Shown: in pieces, positions 1 through 5,119 of the stretch
Position numbering within the stretch: the first letter of the stretch is position 1
How the letters are laid out: each line of letters begins with the position of its first letter
DNA from: CAYQTE01 sp964420285
GTDB lineage: Bacteria; Planctomycetota; Phycisphaerae; Tepidisphaerales; Tepidisphaeraceae
Length of the DNA: 7,820 nt
Direction: 5' to 3'
Assembly: GCA_964420285.1 (NCBI GenBank)
Contig: CAYQTE010000129.1
Coordinates: forward strand, 1-7,820
Notes under the pieces: model-generated
What the model was told of the DNA's origin: nothing
Seen by the model: the letters and a program-made list of their open reading frames with translations, nothing else
Databases searched by the model: none
Translations under genes and position numbers: made by a program

Positions 1-86
1 ATTGTAGTGGAGACCTGGGCGCGAAAACCGCATCCTGGCCTCGCCAAGGCCGTTGGCGCTACCGAAGTGCGAAGGTTGGGCTAAAA

Positions 87-638
87 GTGGGCGATCTGAA
101 TTTGACCTCGCAAGGTTTGGAAGGGGTTCTTTCGGTGCGCCTCGGACGTGCGAATGCCTCCGTAGTAATGATCCCGAAGCCCGAGGGAAACTTGACTATC
201 GAAATATGGCCAGACTTCAGACGCCTCGGCCTTAACAGCAAACGATATGAAATAGATGAAATGGAGATGCTGACACACCTTGAATCGACGGCGGCCTGTT
301 GGAAGGCAAGGTTGTTTGGAACCGCTGAGCGGGTATATCACGTGCCCAAGCCGCTGATTGCCGAGCTATGGACGGCGCCAAAAGAGCGATTGGATCTCAT
401 GGTGTCGAAATGTGAGCAGTTGCCGTCCACACGGACGGTAGCGCGCACGCAGATACACGTTGTACTTGCGTGCGGTGGGACGAAGTGGTGGTTTAACGGC
501 ATCGGCACGACTACGGACATTGGCGTTAGCTATGCGGCTCGTACAAAGAACGGCCGGCTGGGAGCTTTGCGTGCCCGATCGTGTTGCCAAAGAACTCGAA
601 ATTGCCTCGAGGTCCTTGGTGCAACACGCATCCGGTAG
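87..638 (+). CDS. Hypothetical protein, possibly 5'-incomplete and frameshifted
   Basis: I do not recognise this protein. The 183-residue reading begins at a GTG, but the frame is open all the way to the left edge (from base 3), so the true start may lie outside the window. No convincing Shine-Dalgarno sequence precedes the GTG. Residues 10-135 have a plausible globular composition (for example LTIEIWPDFRRLGL and KWWFNGIGTTTDIG). The last 35 residues are rich in Arg and Cys and look like out-of-frame sequence. The next frame over from about 547 reads WELCVPDRVAKELEIASRSL and stops at 681, which looks more protein-like. A single-base frameshift near 540-550 is therefore possible, making this a pseudogene or a sequencing error. 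By eye the stretch is less GC-rich than the genes downstream, which could indicate a foreign origin. No signal peptide or membrane helix was seen. Confidence 0.35.
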   Translation: MGDLNLTSQGLEGVLSVRLGRANASVVMIPKPEGNLTIEIWPDFRRLGLNSKRYEIDEMEMLTHLESTAACWKARLFGTAERVYHVPKPLIAELWTAPKERLDLMVSKCEQLPSTRTVARTQIHVVLACGGTKWWFNGIGTTTDIGVSYAARTKNGRLGALRARSCCQRTRNCLEVLGATRIR

Positions 639-769
639 TCGCAATATCTTCTGGAGTAAATCAAGAGGACACGAGCCTTGAACCAACGGGCGATTGGAAC
701 CGGGACGTGGAACCAGCTAAAGGTCCCGCAAACCTTTACAAGGCGGACGGCTCTGGTTGGTCTTTCTCC

Positions 770-1074
770 ATGCCCCCCATCGCTCGAACCGCGCCCGGCG
801 GACTGGTCTATCACGTTCTCAACCGCGCTCCATCCGCTGCTGGGCGATTGGCCGGTGCCCCGACCCGGGGGCTGGCTGGCGAGGGTGAACTTGCCGGCCG
901 ATGAGCAAGAGGAGACAATGATCCGCGATGCGATCAGGCGCAACCGTCCGGTGGGCCGCGCGGCGTGGGTCGAACAGACGGCTGGCGCCGGAGGGTCTGG
1001 AGCAGTCCATGCGACCCCGCGGCCGCCCGGTCGGATGGCGCAAACGCACCGGTCCGAGTGGCAAAGGCATCTAA
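770..1074 (+). pseudogene. Decayed RAYT (REP-associated tyrosine transposase) remnant
   Basis: Intact RAYTs are Y1-type single-strand transposases of about 200-240 residues. Here only the two ends survive, in three frames. The ATG at 770 opens with MPPIARTAPGGLVYHVLNRA, the typical RAYT N-terminus. At about 826-835 the sequence jumps to the family's C-terminal third in another frame: LLGDWPVPRPGGWLARVN, then about 40 residues ending AAWVEQT. At about 975-980 it shifts again to RRLAPEGLEQSMRPRGRP and a basic tail, stopping at TAA 1072-1074. That resembles the family ending RRLGLEST-RPRGRP. The middle, which should carry the HUH motif and catalytic Tyr, is absent, so the remnant cannot be active. 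The block at about 690-769 before the ATG probably belongs to the element too (inference), including a GGGAC/GTCCC inverted repeat at 702-706/723-727. One frame reads from 678 through this remnant into the next gene, giving a false long ORF. Confidence 0.78.
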
Positions 1075-1121
1075 CGGTTCGCGGGACCTTTATTTCGTTC
1101 TTGCGAGCGGATGGCGGCTTG

Positions 1122-1901
1122 ATGACGGCAGCTTGGCGAGAAAGAGCTATTGCCAAAGCGGTGCGAGCGGCGCGGCTCTTTGGTCCTTGGCGCCGGCGGG
1201 ATTTTTGTGCGCTCTTGCTCGCCGTGCTTGCCGCCATTGTCGGCGTTGGCGCCTTTTCGCTTTGGAATTTCTTGCAAGGACTGCCCGAACCGTATGTGCG
1301 AATAAGTTGGTCGTCGTGGAAAGAATCGGGCCGCGCAACCGTGTGGCGGTATTGGCACATTGACCTTGACCGGCACAGCTTCGGTTTTTTTTGGGGGGGA
1401 ACCGCAATTGCGGATAGGAGCGTCGCCCGGGAATTCCGCCGAGAGCAGTCTCCTGAGTTTGAAGACGGTGTGCATTTCTATTGTGCAACGGTGCGAGATG
1501 ATGAATTGAGTAACTGGTCTCCTCAGGACTGGGACGCAATCCCGGTACCGTTCTCGAGCAAATCCTCGGTAGAAGCTATCGAGGGCGGCACGGAGGATGT
1601 TGTACATCGGAATTCGCTCGAGGGCCCGTCGCGAATCCTGCTTTGGCTCGCCTGGGTGTGCGCGATCCCCCCCGCGGCCTTCTTCGCCAAGCTCTTGTGT
1701 CGGCTTCGCGCCAATACTCGCCTTGCGCATGCGCTCCGCGTCGGGCTCTGCACGAATTGCGGCTACGACCTCCGCGCCAGCAAAGACCGCTGCCCCAAAT
1801 GCGGGACGCCGATTCCGCTTGGCAGGACTCGCGACAGGCCGCCGGGGGAGGATTTGAAGCCGCCGGAAATCGACCCGCCGGGGGAGCCGTTGCGGCCGTG
1901 A
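1122..1901 (+). CDS. Planctomycete-type membrane protein with C-terminal zinc ribbon
   Basis: This is a 259-residue protein of unknown function. From the ATG at 1122 it has a basic N-terminus (residues 5-26, with the RRR cluster just before the membrane), a first hydrophobic helix at about 28-50, and an extracytoplasmic-looking domain at about 55-165 rich in Trp, Phe and Tyr. A second helix follows at about 171-193. A short cytoplasmic tail then carries Cys210-x2-Cys213-GYDLRA and Cys224-x2-Cys227, a four-Cys zinc ribbon, and the last 30 residues are rich in Pro and Arg. The combination of two helices, a central domain and a CGYDLR ribbon is a recurrent planctomycete architecture with no assigned role. 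The in-frame reading extends upstream to 678, but that part is the RAYT remnant, so I start here. The start lacks a strong Shine-Dalgarno sequence. TTG at 1101 and ATG at 918 (behind AAGAGGAG) are alternatives. The single-copy position between a transposon relic and the reductases gives no functional clue. Confidence 0.7.
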   Translation: MTAAWRERAIAKAVRAARLFGPWRRRDFCALLLAVLAAIVGVGAFSLWNFLQGLPEPYVRISWSSWKESGRATVWRYWHIDLDRHSFGFFWGGTAIADRSVAREFRREQSPEFEDGVHFYCATVRDDELSNWSPQDWDAIPVPFSSKSSVEAIEGGTEDVVHRNSLEGPSRILLWLAWVCAIPPAAFFAKLLCRLRANTRLAHALRVGLCTNCGYDLRASKDRCPKCGTPIPLGRTRDRPPGEDLKPPEIDPPGEPLRP

Positions 1902-2218
1902 TTCAGTAATGGGGGCAACTCGATCGGTTCGCTCTTTTCCGATACGCGGATTGGAAGCGACTGGGTGGAATCGCAAGAGTCGGTGTTGGGGGGTTGAAAT
2001 TCTCCCACAATCTCGAATTCTCCGACATCGAATCGTCCATAAGTGAGCGGGTTTGCCGGGCGGAATTGTTGGATCTCTGTGGACTTGCGGCGTTCCCTTG
2101 GCGTATATTCGGGCAACACGATGCCGTGTCGCGCCGTTGCGGATATTCATTGGACGCTCTTGTTGCGCGGGAATACCGGGCGCGTGGAATACGTGTTCCT
2201 ACCGATGAGGATCTCACG
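1902..2218 (+). other. 317-base non-coding gap before the reductase pair
   Basis: I see no convincing gene here. An AATTCTCC octamer occurs twice, at 1998-2005 and 2016-2023, which is probably chance. TATATT at 2104-2109 could be a -10 element for the reductases, with a start point near 2116, but no good -35 lies 16-18 bases upstream. From about 2184 the sequence begins to match the leader of the second reductase gene, so the duplicated unit starts inside this gap. GAGGA at 2207-2211 is the ribosome binding site of the first reductase, seven bases before its ATG. Confidence 0.5.
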
Positions 2219-3169
2219 ATGAACAACGAACCGATCAGCCGTCGCCAATTCCTTGAACAATCCGCACTGGCCGCCGGGGCATTGGCGCTGGTGCCGGGGG
2301 CGATAGCGGCCGCACAGACCACCGCGCCCACCACGCAGCCGATGGCGGCCGGGAAGCGCACGGCGGCGGACCAGGTGACACTGGGCGGCACCGGCCTGAA
2401 GCTCAGCCGGCTGGGCATTGGCTGCGGCAGCAACAACGGAGCCATCCAGCTTGCGGCGGGCAACGACGCGTTCACCAAGCTCATTCATTACGCCTACGAC
2501 CAGGGCGTGACGTTCATCGACACCTCCAAGACGTATCGCACGTTCAACCAGATCGGGGCGGCCATCAAGGGGCTGCCGCGGGAAAAACTCTTCATCATGT
2601 CCGCGCTTCCCGATCAGCAGGTGGCCGACGTGCAGGCGGAGATCGACAACCATCGCAAGGTCTTCAACAGCGACTACGTCGACTGCATCATCATCCACTG
2701 CATGTTCAAGGCCGGCTGGATGAACGATTGGAAGCGCACCATGGACGGCCTGAGCGCGGCGGTGGACAAGAAGTGGATCAAGTCGCAGGGCGTTTCGTGT
2801 CACAGCCTGCCGGCCCTGCGCGAGTCGATCGTCAGCGACTGGACGCAGGTGCATCTGGTCCGCGTGAACCCGCAGGGCATCCGCATCGACGCCGAGGAGC
2901 AGGTGCAATGGAACGGCAACAGCAGCCCGGTTTTTGACGTTGCTCCCGTCCTGACGGAACTGAAAAACATGAAAGCCAAGAATCGCGGCGTGATCGGCAT
3001 GAAGATCTTCGGCAACGGCGAATTCAAGACCGACGCCGACCGCGAGAAGTCGATGCGGTTTGCCATGGCGCTGCCGGAAGTGCATGCCGTGACCATCGGC
3101 TTCAAGGACACCGACGAGATCGACAAGGGCATCAAGCTGATGAACAGCGTTTTGGCGCAGCCGGCATGA
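2219..3169 (+). CDS. Tat-exported aldo/keto reductase paralog lacking the catalytic Lys
   Basis: A 316-residue aldo/keto reductase (AKR) family protein. Residues 1-33 are a twin-arginine signal: S-R-R-Q-F-L at 7-12, then a hydrophobic stretch and an AIAAA cleavage region. This predicts export of the folded protein to the periplasm. The barrel follows from about residue 52. Of the AKR tetrad, Asp101 and Tyr106 (in FIDTSKTY) and His160 (in IIIHC) are visible. The position expected to hold Lys is Ala129 (LFIMSALPDQ), whereas the downstream paralog keeps Lys. Loss of that Lys normally abolishes AKR catalysis, so this may be a pseudoenzyme or have altered chemistry. IGFKDTDEID at about 293-302 corresponds to the C-terminal cofactor-binding segment. 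The start is set by the Tat motif and by GAGGA seven bases upstream; the in-frame start at 1994 would bury the signal. It is 71 bases from the next gene and probably co-transcribed with it. Substrate unknown. Confidence 0.85.
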   Translation: MNNEPISRRQFLEQSALAAGALALVPGAIAAAQTTAPTTQPMAAGKRTAADQVTLGGTGLKLSRLGIGCGSNNGAIQLAAGNDAFTKLIHYAYDQGVTFIDTSKTYRTFNQIGAAIKGLPREKLFIMSALPDQQVADVQAEIDNHRKVFNSDYVDCIIIHCMFKAGWMNDWKRTMDGLSAAVDKKWIKSQGVSCHSLPALRESIVSDWTQVHLVRVNPQGIRIDAEEQVQWNGNSSPVFDVAPVLTELKNMKAKNRGVIGMKIFGNGEFKTDADREKSMRFAMALPEVHAVTIGFKDTDEIDKGIKLMNSVLAQPA

Positions 3170-3240
3170 TGCCGCAGACGCTGGGCAAAAAATAAATTTG
3201 CTTGAGTGGAATGCGTAAAGCACCTCACGAGGATCGCACG

Positions 3241-4185
3241 ATGAAGAACGAACCAATCAGCCGCCGTCAATTTCTCGAACAAACCGCTCTTGCGGCCGGG
3301 GCGATGGCTCTGGCGACAGGATGCGCGTCGGGCACGGGGCCGACCACGCAGCCGGCGATGGCCGCCGTCAAGCGCACGGCGGCGGATCAGGTGACGCTGG
3401 GAGGCACCGGGTTGAAACTCAGCCGCCTGGGGCTGGGGTGCGGCAGCAACAACGGCACCGTGCAGCTTGCGGCGGGCAACGAGGCGTTCACCAAGCTGGT
3501 CCATTACGCCTACGACCAGGGCATCACGTACTTCGATACATCCAAGAGCTATCGCACGTTCAACCAGATCGGGGCGGCCATCAAGGGGCTGCCGCGCGAA
3601 AAGCTCTTCATCATGTCCAAGCTTGCCGATCAGCAGGTGGCCGACGTGCAGGCGGAGATTGACAGCCATCGCAAGGCGTTCAATACCGACTACGTGGACT
3701 GCGTGCTGATCCATTGCACGTACAAAGCGGGCTGGACCACTGAGTGGAAACGCAGCATGGACGCCCTGAGCGCGGCGGTCGACAAGAAGTGGATCCGGGC
3801 ACAGGGCGTTTCCTGTCACAGCCTGCCGGCCTTGCGCGAGTCCATCGTCAGTGACTGGACACAGGTGCACCTGGTCCGCGTGAACCCGCAGGGCATCCGC
3901 ATTGACGCCGAGGAGCAAGTTCAATGGACCGGCGACAACAGCCCGGTCTATGACGTTGCTCCCGTCCTGGCTGAGCTGAAGAACATGAAGGCCAAGAATC
4001 GCGGCGTGATCGGCATGAAGATCTTTGGCAACGGCGAGTTCAAGACCGACGCCGACCGCGAGAAGTCGATGCGGTTTGCCATGGCGCTGCCGGAACTGGA
4101 CGCCGTGGTCATCGGCTTCAAGGACACCGACGAGATCGACAAGGGCGTCAAACTGATGAATCGCGTCCTGGCCGCGACGGTGTGA
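3241..4185 (+). CDS. Tat-dependent aldo/keto reductase, probable lipoprotein
   Basis: A 314-residue aldo/keto reductase, tandem paralog of the gene before it. The whole tetrad is visible: Asp99 and Tyr104 (YFDTSKSY), Lys127 (FIMSKLADQ) and His158 (LIHC), so it should be catalytically competent. The family reduces carbonyls or oxidises alcohols with NAD(P)H; the substrate here is unknown. The signal has S-R-R-Q-F-L at 7-12. Unlike the first copy, its hydrophobic region ends LATGC with Cys28, which fits a lipobox, so this copy may be lipid-anchored after Tat export. From Lys44 to the C-terminus it aligns without gaps to the first copy, with 38 differences in 271 residues by hand count. The start at 3241 has GAGGA with a seven-base spacer, identical in layout to copy one. 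The in-frame ATG at 3211 would add ten residues before the Tat motif and is less likely. It converges on the Crp/Fnr gene across a stem-loop. Confidence 0.88.
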   Translation: MKNEPISRRQFLEQTALAAGAMALATGCASGTGPTTQPAMAAVKRTAADQVTLGGTGLKLSRLGLGCGSNNGTVQLAAGNEAFTKLVHYAYDQGITYFDTSKSYRTFNQIGAAIKGLPREKLFIMSKLADQQVADVQAEIDSHRKAFNTDYVDCVLIHCTYKAGWTTEWKRSMDALSAAVDKKWIRAQGVSCHSLPALRESIVSDWTQVHLVRVNPQGIRIDAEEQVQWTGDNSPVYDVAPVLAELKNMKAKNRGVIGMKIFGNGEFKTDADREKSMRFAMALPELDAVVIGFKDTDEIDKGVKLMNRVLAATV

Positions 4186-4208
4186 GGCCAGCAGCCTGAG
4201 ATCAACCA

Positions 4209-4246
4209 GCAAAGAGAGTTGCGGGCAGGTTCCGCGCCCTCTTTGC
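4209..4246. terminator. Stem-loop between convergent genes, likely bidirectional terminator
   Basis: GCAAAGAG at 4209-4216 is a perfect inverted repeat of CTCTTTGC at 4239-4246, giving an eight-base-pair stem around a 22-base loop. It sits between the stop of the plus-strand reductase (4185) and the stop of the minus-strand regulator (4253), where a shared terminator is expected. There is no long T run on either side and the loop is large, so termination strength is uncertain. Confidence 0.5.
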
Positions 4247-4252
4247 GCGATG

Positions 4253-4933
4253 TCATACACCCATTTCCGCGGCGGATTGCAGTGCGGCGCGATCGATGAC
4301 GACGATGCCCCGATCGGCGTCGCTGGTGATCAGGCCAAGATCCTCCAGTCGCCGCAGAGTCCGCGAGAGGGTTTCGCTCGTCAGGTTCAGGTGGCTGGCA
4401 AGATGCCGCTTGAGGCTGGGCAACTGCACCGAGCCGTCGGCGGCCTGCGGCGCTTGCAGCAGATATCGGGCGGTCCGGCCGGCCGCGTCGCGCAGGACGA
4501 TATCTTCCACCAGTCCCACCAGGTGCTTCACCCAGCCGGCCATGCTGGCCATCAATTGCAGACAAAGCGCATGGTCATCCGCCAAAGCCCTTGAGAAGGG
4601 CCGCATCGGCAGGAGCACGCATCGCGTATCCTCCAGCGCCTGCGCATAGGCCGGGCAGTCGAACTCCCCGATGGCCGCCACTTCGGCGAATGTGCTGCCG
4701 GGGCCCAGAAGATGAAGCACGTGTTCTTTTCCGGACGGCGCGGTCTTGAAGACGCGGACCAGGCCGCTGCCGATGATGAAGACGCCCGGGCACACATCGC
4801 CTTCGCGGAAGATCATTGTGGATTTTTCGTAATCGCGCAGCAGAGCCATCTCGACCAGGCGACGGCGCTGCGGCTCCTGCACGCGCGAAAAGAACCGGCA
4901 ACTGGCGAGAATCTCGGCCGCAGTGGCATTCAT
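4253..4933 (-). CDS. Crp/Fnr-family transcription regulator, DNR-like
   Basis: A 226-residue Crp/Fnr regulator. Residues about 10-130 form the cyclic-nucleotide-type sensor fold (FREGDVCPGVFIIGSGLVRVF, then GPGSTFAEVA), followed by a dimer helix to about 150. The C-terminal winged helix-turn-helix has recognition helix LTSETLSRTLRRLEDLGLI, with Glu187, Ser190 and Arg191 in the E-x-x-S-R pattern that lets FNR and DNR read TTGAT half-sites. A perfect such box lies in its own upstream region. There is no N-terminal cluster of closely spaced cysteines as in FNR, so an oxygen-labile 4Fe-4S cluster is unlikely. The layout (STFAEVA, ETLSR) is closer to the NO-sensing DNR type, but the ligand is inference. 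The start at 4933 has AGGA eight bases upstream and gives the usual family length; the in-frame start at 5002 would run over the regulatory box. It is divergent from hcp, its likely target. Confidence 0.88.
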   Translation of the reverse strand: MNATAAEILASCRFFSRVQEPQRRRLVEMALLRDYEKSTMIFREGDVCPGVFIIGSGLVRVFKTAPSGKEHVLHLLGPGSTFAEVAAIGEFDCPAYAQALEDTRCVLLPMRPFSRALADDHALCLQLMASMAGWVKHLVGLVEDIVLRDAAGRTARYLLQAPQAADGSVQLPSLKRHLASHLNLTSETLSRTLRRLEDLGLITSDADRGIVVIDRAALQSAAEMGV

Positions 4934-4982
4934 GGGGCGATTCCTGCACGAACCCGCCAGCGCGGATGAAAAAATCGCGGGC

Positions 4983-4996
4983 TTGATCTGGATCAA
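4983..4996. promoter_or_regulatory. FNR/DNR-type operator, TTGAT-N4-ATCAA
   Basis: TTGATCTGGATCAA is a perfect match to the FNR/DNR consensus palindrome, both half-sites complete with a four-base spacer. It lies in the 186-base gap between the divergent regulator and hcp, 49 bases before the regulator start and 123 before the hcp start. Its centre (4989.5) is 41.5 bases upstream of the start point predicted from the CATTAT hexamer at 5019-5024. That is the standard spacing of class II FNR activation on the hcp side. The regulator's own helix carries the matching E-x-x-S-R residues. Confidence 0.85.
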
Positions 4997-5018
4997 GGAC
5001 ACCCGGCCGGCGTGCGGT

Positions 5019-5024
5019 CATTAT
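5019..5024 (+). promoter_or_regulatory. Predicted -10 element of the hcp promoter
   Basis: CATTAT resembles the sigma-70 consensus TATAAT and stands out in a GC-rich spacer. With +1 at about 5031, the TTGAT-N4-ATCAA box sits at -41.5 and overlaps where a -35 would be. No -35 match is therefore needed, as in activator-dependent class II promoters. The mRNA leader would be about 89 bases. No comparable AT-rich hexamer is found at the mirrored position toward the regulator gene. Confidence 0.6.
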
Positions 5025-5119
5025 CCGCCGAGGAATCGTAACCGCAATCGTCGAATAGCCCGTCATGTGCCGGGCGCCTCGGCCGGGGGCGGCGGCGATC
5101 GAACAAAACGGAGTCCTCC

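Larger units (their letters stand above)
2184..4185 (+). repeat. Direct tandem duplication of about 1 kb (two reductase copies)
   Basis: Unit 1 (about 2184-3169) and unit 2 (about 3206-4185) are collinear copies. The match begins upstream of the genes: GTGGAAT occurs 33-35 bases before each ATG, and GAGGATC-CACGATGAA is shared around the ribosome binding site. The offset is 1022 bases in the leader and 1016 after the signal peptide. The change reflects six bases (two codons) of length difference between the signal regions. The rest of the coding part aligns without gaps to both stop codons. Divergence is spread through the copies, so the duplication is not recent. Confidence 0.85.

Noticed and set aside
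702..727. GGGAC/GTCCC inverted repeat as a REP hairpin
   Set aside because: A five-base-pair stem with a 16-base loop is too weak to call alone. It is mentioned only as possible RAYT flank.
678..1901. One continuous 407-residue ORF
   Set aside because: Its first part is the RAYT C-terminal remnant read in frame by chance. Only the part from about 1122 looks like the membrane protein.
1994..2218. Upstream extension of the first reductase to 1994
   Set aside because: It would place 75 residues before the Tat motif, with no ribosome binding site. ATG 2219 matches the paralog's start layout.
2121..2222. 33-codon ORF whose stop overlaps the reductase ATG (ATGA)
   Set aside because: No ribosome binding site, no recognisable content and no equivalent before the second copy. 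The overlap is easily chance.
3162..3174. CGGCATGATGCCG palindrome at the end of the first reductase
   Set aside because: It has a one-base centre and so cannot form a normal hairpin. It overlaps the stop codon and shows no terminator features.
2147..3256. Long minus-strand ORF opposite the first reductase
   Set aside because: It is a shadow of GC-rich codon use. The plus strand carries the Tat motif, the AKR residues and a ribosome binding site. The similar antisense ORFs at 2800-4260 and 5063-6235 are rejected for the same reason.
4934..5002. Longer N-terminus for the Crp/Fnr regulator starting at 5002
   Set aside because: It would put coding sequence over the TTGAT-N4-ATCAA box and exceed the usual family length. 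ATG 4933 has a proper AGGA.
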